From the NCBI RefSeq assembly GCF_900143095.1, contig NZ_FRDA01000004.1:323265-387264 (forward strand): a DNA stretch of 64,000 nucleotides. The letters run 5' to 3'. The translations under genes and the position numbers were made by a program. Positions 32,817-41,145 of the stretch are shown here, one piece after another (position 1 is the stretch's first letter; every line of letters begins with the position of its first letter). Source of the stretch: Pseudomonas asturiensis. GTDB lineage: Bacteria > Pseudomonadota > Gammaproteobacteria > Pseudomonadales > Pseudomonadaceae. Below the pieces are notes generated by a model. The model saw only the letters and a program-made list of their open reading frames with translations. It was not told the origin of the DNA and ran no database searches.

Positions 32817-34280
32817 TCAGCGCTGCGCGAAACCGGCAAGCAAAGAGCCCGAGCGGGGCAAAAACTGCCCCCATCGTTCAGGACTCGCCTGACCGTCTGC
32901 ATAGCTCGCCCTGCCATTGACCCACACGCGGTCGATGCCCTCGGCGGCGCGCTGCGGGTCGTCGAAGTCGGCAATGTCCTTGATCCGCATCGGGTCGAAC
33001 AGCACCAGATCCGCCCAGTAGCCTTCACGTATCAAGCCGCGCTGGTGCAGACCGAAACGTGCAGCCGAAAGACCGGTCATCTTGTGCACGGCCGTGTGCA
33101 GCTCGAACAGCTTCCGGTCGCGACTGAAATGCCCAAGTACCCGTGGAAACGCCCCCCACAGACGTGGATGCGGAAAGGGGTCTTCCGGCAGCCCGTCAGA
33201 GCCGATCATGGTCAGCGGATGGCTGAGAATGCGTTCCACGTCCGCTTCATCCATGCCGTAATACACCGCGCCGGCAGGCTGCAGACGACGTGCGGTCTCC
33301 AGCAGGGACAGGCTCCAGTCAGCAGCGATGTCTGCAAGGTCGCGCCCGCTCTGATCCGGGTGCGGCGTGGACCAGGTGATGGTGATGCGGAACGCATCGG
33401 TGACCTGTTTGAGATCCAGCGTCGAGGAACTGGCGGCATAGGGATAGCAGTCGCAGCCTACCGGGTGGGTCGCGGCAGCGTTTTCCAGCGCCGCCAGCAA
33501 CTGCGGACTGCGGCCCCAATTGCCCGCACCCGCACATTTGAGGTGTGAAATGATCACCGGCACCCTGGCGTGGTGACCAATGCGAAACGCTTCGTCCATG
33601 GCTTCCAGTACCGGCTCGAACTCGCTGCGCAGATGAGTGGTGTACACCGCGCCGACGCTTGTCAGCTCTTCGGCCAGTTGCATGACCTCGTCCGTTTCGG
33701 CATCGAACGCCGAGGCATAGGCCAGCCCGGTGGACAGCCCCAGCGCACCGTCCGCCAGGCTGTCGTGCAGTTGCTTGCGCATGGCCTGGATCTCGCTCGC
33801 GCTGGCGGTACGCAGCAGGTTGTCCATGTGGTTGCTGCGCAGGGCGGTGTGGCCGATCAGGGCCGCGACATTGACGGCAGGCCGCGCTGTTTCGACGGCG
33901 GCGCGGTAATCGGCAAAACGCGGATAGACAAACGCACTGGCTGAACCCAGCAGGTTCATCGGGTCGGGCGGCTCGCCGGCAAGGCTGACGGGCGAGGCGC
34001 TGATCCCGCAATTGCCGACGATGACAGTGGTCACACCCTGACTGATCTTGGGCAGCATGGCGGGTTTGCGAATCACCACGGTGTCGTCGTGGGTGTGAAC
34101 GTCAATGAAACCTGGCGCCAGTACGCGGCCGTTGGCGTTGACCCGTTCTCTGGCAGCGACGTCATGCAGTGCGCCGATTCGCTGGATGCGACCCTCATGA
34201 ATCGCCACGTCGGCGCGACAGCCCGGCGTGTCGCTGCCATCAATCACCCAGGCGTCGCGAATCAGCAGGTCGTACAGCAT
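32817..34280 (-). CDS. N-acyl-D-amino-acid deacylase (D-aminoacylase)
   Basis: A 487-residue amidohydrolase that removes acyl groups from N-acyl-D-amino acids. It starts MLYDLLIRDAWVIDGSDTPG, then GRVLAPGFIDVHTHDD (the metal HxH strand), NCGIS with the family metal Cys at about 95, HLKCAG-type metal histidine, SDGLPEDPFPHPRLWG (catalytic Asp) and the C-terminal small beta domain. GGAG precedes the ATG. It is convergent with fahA (17-bp gap) and lies 30 bp after a TetR gene on the same strand, suggesting cotranscription with that regulator, not with tyrosine catabolism. Confidence 0.88.
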   Translation of the reverse strand: MLYDLLIRDAWVIDGSDTPGCRADVAIHEGRIQRIGALHDVAARERVNANGRVLAPGFIDVHTHDDTVVIRKPAMLPKISQGVTTVIVGNCGISASPVSLAGEPPDPMNLLGSASAFVYPRFADYRAAVETARPAVNVAALIGHTALRSNHMDNLLRTASASEIQAMRKQLHDSLADGALGLSTGLAYASAFDAETDEVMQLAEELTSVGAVYTTHLRSEFEPVLEAMDEAFRIGHHARVPVIISHLKCAGAGNWGRSPQLLAALENAAATHPVGCDCYPYAASSSTLDLKQVTDAFRITITWSTPHPDQSGRDLADIAADWSLSLLETARRLQPAGAVYYGMDEADVERILSHPLTMIGSDGLPEDPFPHPRLWGAFPRVLGHFSRDRKLFELHTAVHKMTGLSAARFGLHQRGLIREGYWADLVLFDPMRIKDIADFDDPQRAAEGIDRVWVNGRASYADGQASPERWGQFLPRSGSLLAGFAQR

Positions 34281-34310
34281 GTCGGTCTCCGGCAGGGCGT
34301 TTGGAGCCGA

Positions 34311-34931
34311 TCAGGGCTCGGTCGGTTTTTCGTACCAGCCCAGGAACAGGTTCAGTGCAGATTCCACGACCTCGTCCTGTTTTTCTGCGCTGAGCAGCTC
34401 GGCATTGAACGTCACCTGCGGCCAGAAGGCGAAGGACTTGAGCAGTGCGTGCATCTGTGTGGCAGCAAAACCTGGATCGACGGCCTTGAGGCGCCCGTCC
34501 TTCTGTGCGGCACGTATCCAGGCGCTGAAGGTTTCTTCACGCTCGTTGATGCGTGCCAGCCAGACCTGAGCCCGCTCGGGGGAGTGGATGGTTGCCCCGA
34601 CCACCACCCGTGCAAGGTCCAGAAAACTGCTGTCGTTAAGCGTGCGCATCTTGCCCCACAACAGATCGCGTAACTGTTCACGCAGGCCCACATCGGCGTG
34701 ATACACCACGTTCGACTGAGGAGGAGAGCAGTTCCACAGGCGCTGGAGGATCTCGGCAAAGAGCTCTTCCTTGCTGGGGAAATGGTTGTAGACCGTGCGC
34801 TTGGAAACCTCGGCGCGTGCGGCGATGCGGTCCATGCTGGTGACCTCGAATCCACGGTCACCGAACTCGGCAATAGCTGCCAGGACGATGGCTTCGCGTT
34901 TCTGATCGGTGAGGCGCATGGGTGCTGTCAT
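34311..34931 (-). CDS. TetR/AcrR-family transcriptional regulator
   Basis: A 206-residue repressor. The HTH at residues 10-60 (EAIVLAAIAEFGDRGFEVTS, then AEVSKRTVYNHFPSKEELF) is a strong TetR signature. The C-terminal domain is AefR-like. The start could be ATG 34931 or 34919. A perfect 15-bp palindrome lies about 80 bp upstream in the gap to the divergent metallo-hydrolase gene and is the obvious operator. The D-aminoacylase gene follows 30 bp after its stop. The ligand is unknown. Confidence 0.9.
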   Translation of the reverse strand: MTAPMRLTDQKREAIVLAAIAEFGDRGFEVTSMDRIAARAEVSKRTVYNHFPSKEELFAEILQRLWNCSPPQSNVVYHADVGLREQLRDLLWGKMRTLNDSSFLDLARVVVGATIHSPERAQVWLARINEREETFSAWIRAAQKDGRLKAVDPGFAATQMHALLKSFAFWPQVTFNAELLSAEKQDEVVESALNLFLGWYEKPTEP

Positions 34932-35009
34932 AGGTTCGCTTCAAACGTGCGTTTAGAGAAAAATTACACTCGGCAGTTTACTTGTCGCGGCCGATCATGC
35001 AAGCTTAAA

Positions 35010-35024
35010 ACTACACCGTGTAGT
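35010..35024. promoter_or_regulatory. TetR-type operator palindrome
   Basis: ACTACACCGTGTAGT: perfect 7-bp arms around one base, in an AT-rich stretch between the TetR gene and the divergent MBL-fold gene. The length and form are typical of TetR operators. Confidence 0.65.
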
Positions 35025-35153
35025 GTAAAAAACTGTTACACATTTGATGCGATATATTTGATGCTACGTTATTGACATCGAACATCCCGCAACGGGATCG
35101 CGTAAGAATTGTGCACGGCTGAGCCTCAACCTGTCCCAGGGAGTCAGCAAACC

Positions 35154-36245
35154 ATGGCCACGACACACCAGAAAACGGATGTTTCTTCACTGCCCGTCCT
35201 GTCTCGTCACGAGGGGCGTTATCGTAATCATGCGCCCATGAAGCCGTTCAGTCTGGTGCGAACACTGGGTATCTTCTGGGACCAGGCGTTCAACAAACCC
35301 AAGGATACGCGTCCGGCTGGCGAGGTGCCGGTGCAGCCGCTGTCGCGCCAGCAACTGCTGGCCGCGCCTGACAATACGGTGTATCGCCTTGGGCACTCGA
35401 CGGTTTTGCTGAAGCTGCGTAACCGCTTCTGGCTGACCGATCCGGTGTTTGCCGAGCGCGCATCGCCGGTGCAGTGGGCCGGGCCGCAACGCTTTCATCA
35501 GCCGCCCATCAGCCTGGACGACCTGCCGCCCATTACTGCGGTGATCCTCTCGCACAACCATTACGACCACCTGGACCGCATGGCGATCAAGGCATTGACG
35601 GCCAAGACCGAGCATTTCATCGCGCCGCTGGGTGTGGGTGACACGCTGATCGAGTGGGGGGTGCCTGCGCACAAAGTGCGTCAACTGAACTGGTGGCAGT
35701 CCACCGAGGTTGCAGGCATGACGTTTGTTGCCACGCCGTCGCAGCATTTCTCCGGCCGCACGTTACGCGACAGCAACCAGACGCTGTGGGCGTCCTGGGT
35801 CATGATCAACGATCAGCAACGGATTTTCTTCAGCGGTGACAGCGGCTATTTCGATGGTTTCAAGACCATCGGCGAGCAGTACGGGCCTTTCGACCTGACG
35901 CTGATGGAAACCGGTGCCTACAACGTCGAGTGGCCGCAGGTGCACATGCAGCCGGAAGAAACGCTGCAGGCGCATCTCGACCTGCGCGGGCGCTGGTTGC
36001 TGCCGATCCACAACGGCACGTTCGACCTGTCGATGCACGCCTGGCACGAGCCCTTCGACCGGATTCTGGCGCTGGCCTGGGAGCAGAACGTGACCATTAC
36101 CACGCCCATGATGGGCCAGCCGTTCTACCTGGATTATCCCTGCCGCGGGATGACCTGGTGGATGGGGGTGGATGAGATGGCCGCGCCGGACATTGAACCT
36201 GAAAGCCATAGCGCCTCCTGCACTTGCCGTCGACAAAGCGCCTGA
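35154..36245 (+). CDS. MBL-fold metallo-hydrolase (RomA/NAPE-PLD-like)
   Basis: A 363-residue zinc hydrolase of the metallo-beta-lactamase fold, UlaG/NAPE-PLD group. Metal motif 1 is LSHNHYDHLDRMA (HxHxDH, about residues 127-138); later metal residues are H in PSQHFSGR and D in FSGDSGYFDGF, with a final H in LPIHNGTFDLSMHAWHEP. The C terminus is Cys/Ser-rich and looks non-conserved. The ATG at 35154 has GGGAG; the frame upstream to 35109 is not needed. It is divergent from the TetR gene, so it is a likely target of that repressor. The substrate is unknown; lipids or lactones are possible. Confidence 0.85.
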   Translation: MATTHQKTDVSSLPVLSRHEGRYRNHAPMKPFSLVRTLGIFWDQAFNKPKDTRPAGEVPVQPLSRQQLLAAPDNTVYRLGHSTVLLKLRNRFWLTDPVFAERASPVQWAGPQRFHQPPISLDDLPPITAVILSHNHYDHLDRMAIKALTAKTEHFIAPLGVGDTLIEWGVPAHKVRQLNWWQSTEVAGMTFVATPSQHFSGRTLRDSNQTLWASWVMINDQQRIFFSGDSGYFDGFKTIGEQYGPFDLTLMETGAYNVEWPQVHMQPEETLQAHLDLRGRWLLPIHNGTFDLSMHAWHEPFDRILALAWEQNVTITTPMMGQPFYLDYPCRGMTWWMGVDEMAAPDIEPESHSASCTCRRQSA

Positions 36246-36348
36246 GAGGGTTTTTGCAACAGCGTGATCTGATTTCTCGATAGCAGCGCCCAGATTTTGA
36301 TTTGCCGCCCACACGCAGCGCCTGCCTAATCATCGCCTCGATTCAGTC

Positions 36349-36358
36349 AGGAGGTGAT
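36349..36358 (+). promoter_or_regulatory. near-perfect Shine-Dalgarno for the MFS gene
   Basis: AGGAGGTGAT, complementary to the 16S rRNA tail over ten bases, abuts the ATG at 36359 and settles that start against an upstream in-frame TTG. Confidence 0.8.
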
Positions 36359-37603
36359 ATGCAAGGTGTACGCGGCTCTACAGTTCCACCTGCCACGTTT
36401 CAGGGTGTCTGGTTGATGGTTGGTGTGGTGCTGGTGGCGTTGAACCTGCGCCCTTCAATGGCAGCGATCGGCCCTTTGTTGTCGGCCATCCGCCTGGACA
36501 TTGCAATGGGCTTTACAGCCGCCTCGCTGCTGACCATGTTGCCGGTCATGACCATGGGGCTGGCGATGTTCGTCGGTATGGGGATTGCCCGGCGCATGGG
36601 CTCGCATCGCACGGTGATGCTGTCGCTGGCGCTGATCGGCGTCGCCACCCTGGCCCGGCTGTTTCTCGATTCTGCCGCTGAACTGATTGCCAGTGCCGTC
36701 CTCGCAGGGCTGGGTATCGCGATGATTCAGGCGGTGATGCCTGGTTTGATCAAGTCGCGCTTCACGGCCAATGTCTCGCTGTGCATGGGGTTGTACGTCA
36801 CCGCAATCATGGGCGGGGCGGCCATTGCCGCGTCCTTCAGTCCGATGATGCTTGCGCGCACTGGCAGTTGGCGTTTCGGGTTGGCGATCTGGGCTGTGCT
36901 GGCGTTGCTGGCGCTGTGTTTCTGGTTGGCGCAGCGCACCGCGTTCAGAGACCTCATGCCTTGCGGGCCATCGCGCAAGCCATCATTTTCTCGCCTGCCA
37001 CGGGCCTGGACTCTGGGTGTCTTTTTTGGCCTGGGCACCGCGTGCTACACGTGCGTGCTGGCCTGGCTGGCGCCGTACTGCCTGGAAAATGGCTGGAGTG
37101 AGCAGGACGCCGGTTTGCTGCTGGGCTACCTGACGCTGATGGAAGTGGTGTCCGGCCTGTTGACACCCGCGCTGGCCAATCGCAGCCGCGACAAGCGTCT
37201 GGTGCTGACGCCGCTGTTAAGCCTGATGGTGGTCGGGTTCATGGGCCTGATTCTGATGCCGCACCACTTCAGCCTGGTATGGACCGGACTGCTGGGCTTG
37301 GGCATCGGCGGTCTGTTCCCCATGAGCCTGATCGTTTCCATGGACCACTACGATGATCCTCGGCAGGCGGGCAGCCTGACGGCGTTCGTTCAAGGCGTGG
37401 GCTATCTGATCGCGGGGCTGTCACCTCTACTGGCAGGCATGGTCCGTGACGTGACGGGCAGCTTTTCCGGCGCCTGGTGGTCGTTGATCGGGCTGATTGC
37501 CGTGATGCTGCTGATGGTGGCGCGCTTCAATCCACGACACTATGCCGGGCATCTGCGCGGGTCAGCGGCGCATACCCGTATCGCTGACGAGAAGACGGCC
37601 TGA
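36359..37603 (+). CDS. CynX/NimT-family MFS transporter
   Basis: A 414-residue inner-membrane protein with about 12 helices. The N terminus (VVLVALNLRPSMAAIGPLLS) carries the N-L-R-P/T motif characteristic of the cyanate-transporter (CynX/NimT/YeaN) branch of the major facilitator superfamily, and GIARRMGSHRTVML is the loop 2-3 motif. Later segments include GLGIGGLFPMSLIVSMDHY and AFVQGVGYLIAGLSPLLAG. The substrate is unknown; family members move cyanate, nitroimidazoles or other small molecules. No cynS or other partner is nearby. A LysR gene follows 60 bp downstream. Confidence 0.88.
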   Translation: MQGVRGSTVPPATFQGVWLMVGVVLVALNLRPSMAAIGPLLSAIRLDIAMGFTAASLLTMLPVMTMGLAMFVGMGIARRMGSHRTVMLSLALIGVATLARLFLDSAAELIASAVLAGLGIAMIQAVMPGLIKSRFTANVSLCMGLYVTAIMGGAAIAASFSPMMLARTGSWRFGLAIWAVLALLALCFWLAQRTAFRDLMPCGPSRKPSFSRLPRAWTLGVFFGLGTACYTCVLAWLAPYCLENGWSEQDAGLLLGYLTLMEVVSGLLTPALANRSRDKRLVLTPLLSLMVVGFMGLILMPHHFSLVWTGLLGLGIGGLFPMSLIVSMDHYDDPRQAGSLTAFVQGVGYLIAGLSPLLAGMVRDVTGSFSGAWWSLIGLIAVMLLMVARFNPRHYAGHLRGSAAHTRIADEKTA

Positions 37604-37663
37604 TTGCGTTTTGATGTTATCTTGTGGGCGATGGTCCGATCGCAGTGCCTACGAGATCGCTCG

Positions 37664-38599
37664 ATGCTCAACAGTAATGCCCTTAGAAAGCTGGACATGC
37701 AGGACCTGATGGTCTTTGTATCGGTCTTCGAGCAGCGCAACCTGACCCTGGTGTCGGAAGCGCTGCACGTCAGCCAGTCCACGGTCAGCTACTGCCTCAA
37801 GAAGCTGCGGGCCAATTTCGAGGATGACCTGTTCATCAGTACCCGCAACGGCATGCGCCCCACGCGCAAGGCCATTGCCATGCACAGTCATGTGCAGCAG
37901 ATCCTGCACAAGGTCAATCTCTGTCATAACGGGCTGAACCTGTTCGACCCGAGCAACGGACAAACCACCTTCAGCGTGTGCGCCCCCGAATACTTCGAGT
38001 TGCTGGTACTGCCGCATCTGCTGCGCGGGTTCATCGCGTCAGGCTTTTCGGTGGCGGTCAGCGTTCAAAAGCTCGACAGGCACCTGCCGGTCGAGCCGCT
38101 CAACGATGGCCTTATCGATCTGGCGCTGTGTTTCGGGCCGGGGTTTCATGGCGTGCCGGAGAGTCTGATCTCCCATGTGCTGCTTGAGGATGATCTGGTC
38201 TGCGTGATGGACAGCCAGCGCGCGCCACTCACAGCGCTGATTGACCTTGAGACGTTTACCACGCGGCCTCACGTGTACCCGACGCCGTGGACGTCCGAGA
38301 CCAATATGGTCGATGGCTGGCTGCAGCGTCAGGGGCTGGGACGCCAGATCGTCGCGCGGGCCAATAGCTATCGCGCAGCCTTGCAGTTGCTGGAAGGCAC
38401 GGATTTCATTCTGGTGCTGCCACGGCGCATCCAGACCCTGCTGGGCAGCGAGCCTTGGGTGGCGGTGTTTGAGCTGCCACCGGATCTGCCTGGCTTTACC
38501 CTGGACATGGTGTGGAGCGCCCAGGTCGATCAGGATGAAGCCAACGGCTGGTTTCGCGAGCAAGTGGTCAAGGTCTGCGCCGAGCAGGGGTTGCTCTGA
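37664..38599 (+). CDS. LysR-family transcriptional regulator
   Basis: A 311-residue regulator. The HTH is in the first 70 residues (LMVFVSVFEQRNLTLVSEAL, HVSQSTVSYCLKKLRANFED, then DLFISTRNGMRPTRKA). The substrate-binding domain follows from about residue 95. It is of the NodD/NahR-like type, with acidic DLALCFGPGFHG and VHPYP-like segments. It is chosen to start at ATG 37664. It is downstream of the MFS transporter and may regulate it, or an unlinked gene. Its stop codon directly abuts the stop of the convergent 46-residue ORF. Confidence 0.88.
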   Translation: MLNSNALRKLDMQDLMVFVSVFEQRNLTLVSEALHVSQSTVSYCLKKLRANFEDDLFISTRNGMRPTRKAIAMHSHVQQILHKVNLCHNGLNLFDPSNGQTTFSVCAPEYFELLVLPHLLRGFIASGFSVAVSVQKLDRHLPVEPLNDGLIDLALCFGPGFHGVPESLISHVLLEDDLVCVMDSQRAPLTALIDLETFTTRPHVYPTPWTSETNMVDGWLQRQGLGRQIVARANSYRAALQLLEGTDFILVLPRRIQTLLGSEPWVAVFELPPDLPGFTLDMVWSAQVDQDEANGWFREQVVKVCAEQGLL

Positions 38600-38740
38600 T
38601 CAGGGGGTTTTCTGCGGATCAGGTTCGGCGGGAGCCCTTGGCTGTTCGCCTTCTTCGTTGAGTCGCTTGTGCTTCTCGCCCACCTTGCCAGCGTTTTCCG
38701 GCTTGTGATCGAGGTCTTCGCGTTCAGATTCTTTGGGCAT
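38600..38740 (-). CDS. small hydrophilic protein, 46 residues
   Basis: A short ORF read on the minus strand: MPKESEREDLDHKPENAGKV at the N terminus, continuing as a charged E/K/P-rich tail to a TGA at 38600. It has GGAG at 7 nt before the ATG, a good ribosome site. Its stop is immediately next to the LysR stop with no bases between. The composition (no aromatic residues, few hydrophobic ones) indicates a disordered protein. No known family. The coding evidence is the ribosome site and the open frame placed exactly in the gap. Confidence 0.6.
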   Translation of the reverse strand: MPKESEREDLDHKPENAGKVGEKHKRLNEEGEQPRAPAEPDPQKTP

Positions 38741-38816
38741 GACCAGTCTCCAGATTAATGAGCTCTCTGAGTATTGGTCAGCGTGGGACGTACAAGATTC
38801 GATTTATCGTGATGAC

Positions 38817-38848
38817 GACCCGGCGGCTGCACTGTGCATCGCCGGGTC
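38817..38848 (-). terminator. hairpin after the DJ-1 family gene
   Basis: GACCCGGCG and CGCCGGGTC pair perfectly (9 bp, 14-nt loop), 8 bp beyond the gene's stop on the minus strand. There is no U tract. Confidence 0.5.
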
Positions 38849-38855
38849 GGCGTGG

Positions 38856-39533
38856 TCAGCTCAGCAAGGTGATCAGGTCCTTGGCCGCCTGAGCGGAGCT
38901 GGCAGGGTTCTGCCCCGTGACCAGCTTGCCGTCGGTCAGTACGTGAACGCCCCAGTCGTCGGTTTTGGAGTAATCGCCGCCCAGCTCCTTGAGCATGTCT
39001 TCGACCAGAAACGGTACGACGTCGGTCAGGCCGACCGCTTCCTCTTCGGTGTTGGTGAAACCGGTGACGCGGCGGCCCTTGACCAGCGGCGCGCCGTCTT
39101 TTCCACGCACCTTGCGCAGCACGCCGGGTGCGTGGCACACCAGTCCGTGCGGTTTGTCGGCCTTGGCGAAGGCTTCAATCAGGGCAATGGATTGCGGATC
39201 TTCGGCCAGGTCCCACAGCGGGCCATGGCCGCCTGGGTAAAACACGGCGTCGAAGTCGTCAGCTTTGACGTCAGCCAGACGGCCAGTGTTAGCCAGCGCT
39301 TTCTGTGCCGCAGCGTCTTCGCGGAAGCGTTGGGTTTCAGCGGTTTGCGCGTCCGGCTCGTCGCTCTTGGGATCCAGCGGGGGCTGTCCGCCTGCGGGTG
39401 AGACCAGCGTGACATCGGCACCGGCGTCTTTGAACACGTAGTAGGGCGCTGCAAATTCTTCGAGCCAGAAACCGGTTTTCTTGCCGGTATCGCCCAGTTG
39501 GTCGTGTGAAGTCAGAACCATCAGGATTTTCAT
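38856..39533 (-). CDS. DJ-1/PfpI family protein (Hsp31-like, glutamine amidotransferase fold)
   Basis: A 225-residue protein starting MKILMVLTSHDQLGDTGKKT. The nucleophile elbow is GLVCHAPGVL (Cys at about 130), with an upstream glutamate in FWLEEFAAPYYVF and the Hsp31-type GGHGPLWDL loop. The family includes glyoxalase III and protein-deglycase-type enzymes that remove methylglyoxal damage. Longer in-frame starts exist (39548 and 39638), but the fold begins at the chosen ATG. A single gene. Confidence 0.88.
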   Translation of the reverse strand: MKILMVLTSHDQLGDTGKKTGFWLEEFAAPYYVFKDAGADVTLVSPAGGQPPLDPKSDEPDAQTAETQRFREDAAAQKALANTGRLADVKADDFDAVFYPGGHGPLWDLAEDPQSIALIEAFAKADKPHGLVCHAPGVLRKVRGKDGAPLVKGRRVTGFTNTEEEAVGLTDVVPFLVEDMLKELGGDYSKTDDWGVHVLTDGKLVTGQNPASSAQAAKDLITLLS

Positions 39534-39610
39534 CGTCGCGCTCGTCATTGAGGGATTGAGAGGGTGTAGACAGGCGAAAGCGTCAAGTGTTGTGCGCGCT
39601 GAATGAAACA

Positions 39611-39646
39611 AGGCCGGATTCGACGACAGTACGTCCAATCCGGCCT
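39611..39646. terminator. inverted repeat before the DUF4432 gene end
   Basis: AGGCCGGATT (39611-39620) and AATCCGGCCT (39637-39646) form a perfect 10-bp stem with a 16-nt loop. It lies about 40 bp downstream of the DUF4432 stop, in the gap to the DJ-1 gene. Confidence 0.5.
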
Positions 39647-39686
39647 GGGTGTGTAACAGCGATTTAACCTCGTCAGAGGCGTGCGA

Positions 39687-40901
39687 TTACTCCTTGGTCA
39701 GGTCCACCAGCGGCTCTTTGCGCACTTCGGTGTCGCGACCCGCCTGAATGGTCTTGATCTGGCCCAACACCTTGTCGACGGCACCCTTGTCTGCCAACAG
39801 GCTGTAGCTGATCTGGAACTGACGCTGTTCTTTCGGTGCGATGGTCGGTACCAGTTTCAACGGACGCTGGAAGCGGCGGTTGTAGGAGAAGCTGGTGCCA
39901 GGCTCAAGACCGGTCACGTAGCCCTGGCCCTTGGTGTCGGTATTTTTCCACAGCGAGAACACCGGCAATTGCTGGGTGTTGAAGCCGACCGCCACGCCCA
40001 GGCTGCCGGCCTTGTTGTGCAGCACGGTGACGGTGTCGCCCTTGGCATCGCCATACGGCACGACGTTGTAGACCGTTTCGTCATAGTCAGGGGTCGGCCC
40101 ACGGTAGGTCTGCCAGTCGCCCAGATCACCCTTGGCCTTCTCGTTGAACGGCGACACTTGTTTGACCGGCGCTTCGAAGCGCGCGCCCTGTTCGAGGAAC
40201 GGGGTACTGAAGTTGCTGTGATACAGCGCCTGGTATTCCTTCGGATAGTCGCCGTTGTTGGTCAGTGTGTCGTTCAGCGAGAAGCTCGTGCTGCCTGGCT
40301 CGGTGACCAGTTCGGTCTGCACCGAGAAATCGACTTTCTTGAATGCCTGTTCCTTGAGTTCGCCCTTGAGGCGAATCGCGTAAGGCGGTTTCTCATCGAT
40401 ATGCAGTGTCACCTTGCTGGCCGGAATGTTGGCGGCACGACCGTGCAGGGTCAGCAGTTCGCCATTGTCCATGCCTGGATGGCCGACCCACTCATACCCG
40501 CAGCGGGTGACCAGCTCATTGAAGCCTTCCAGCCAGCCCAGACCGCCCCGGCCGTTAAGCTCGATGAACGCCGGGTTGACCACATCCTTGACCGGTGAAT
40601 CCCAGCCCATGCGTACGTCGCCGACCGAGGCTTGCAGCACGTTCATGCCACGCGTCGGCACCACCGAGAGCTTCATGGTGCCGTTGTCGATATCGATGAT
40701 ACTCACGCCTTCCTGACGACCACCGTGCAGCGTGCGCATCGTGATGGTGAACGGCTTGTCGGTCTTGACGCCCAATTGCGCGCTGGTGATCTGCTGGTTC
40801 TGCGCAGCCTTGTCGGCGTCAAGCAGAACGTAGTCCCAGGCGAAAGTACTTGAAGCGGCGGCGAGGGCGCTGAGGCCCACCAGCAGGGGAAGGGTTTTCA
40901 T
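39687..40901 (-). CDS. periplasmic DUF4432 (aldose 1-epimerase-like) protein
   Basis: A 404-residue exported protein. A Sec signal peptide of 21 residues ends SSTFA. The mature part has a galactose-mutarotase-like beta-sandwich, with LSVVPTRGMNVLQASVGDVR (the DUF4432 core) and repeated beta strands such as NELVTRCGYEWVGHPG and LYHSNFSTPFLEQG. It presumably acts on or binds a sugar in the periplasm. No transporter or sugar enzyme is adjacent. The inverted repeat beyond its stop may terminate it. Confidence 0.82.
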   Translation of the reverse strand: MKTLPLLVGLSALAAASSTFAWDYVLLDADKAAQNQQITSAQLGVKTDKPFTITMRTLHGGRQEGVSIIDIDNGTMKLSVVPTRGMNVLQASVGDVRMGWDSPVKDVVNPAFIELNGRGGLGWLEGFNELVTRCGYEWVGHPGMDNGELLTLHGRAANIPASKVTLHIDEKPPYAIRLKGELKEQAFKKVDFSVQTELVTEPGSTSFSLNDTLTNNGDYPKEYQALYHSNFSTPFLEQGARFEAPVKQVSPFNEKAKGDLGDWQTYRGPTPDYDETVYNVVPYGDAKGDTVTVLHNKAGSLGVAVGFNTQQLPVFSLWKNTDTKGQGYVTGLEPGTSFSYNRRFQRPLKLVPTIAPKEQRQFQISYSLLADKGAVDKVLGQIKTIQAGRDTEVRKEPLVDLTKE

Positions 40902-41145
40902 GATCGGTTTATCCTTGTGAATTATTGGAATTATGGGTGTGCTGGACTGGATTAAACGTTTCAGCAGTCAGCGGAGTCTAGCCAAAGTCATGGGCGCTGT
41001 GGAGCAGAATTTATCCAGGTCTACGCTGGGTCCGCCAGAAAGCGCTATTTACAGAGGATCCGGCGGTCACGTTGACGAAGGCGCTGGCGATCGGGCGTGC
41101 GGTGTTTGTGCAGGCGTGAAGCCTGGGGTTCAGCGCCTGCGGGGT

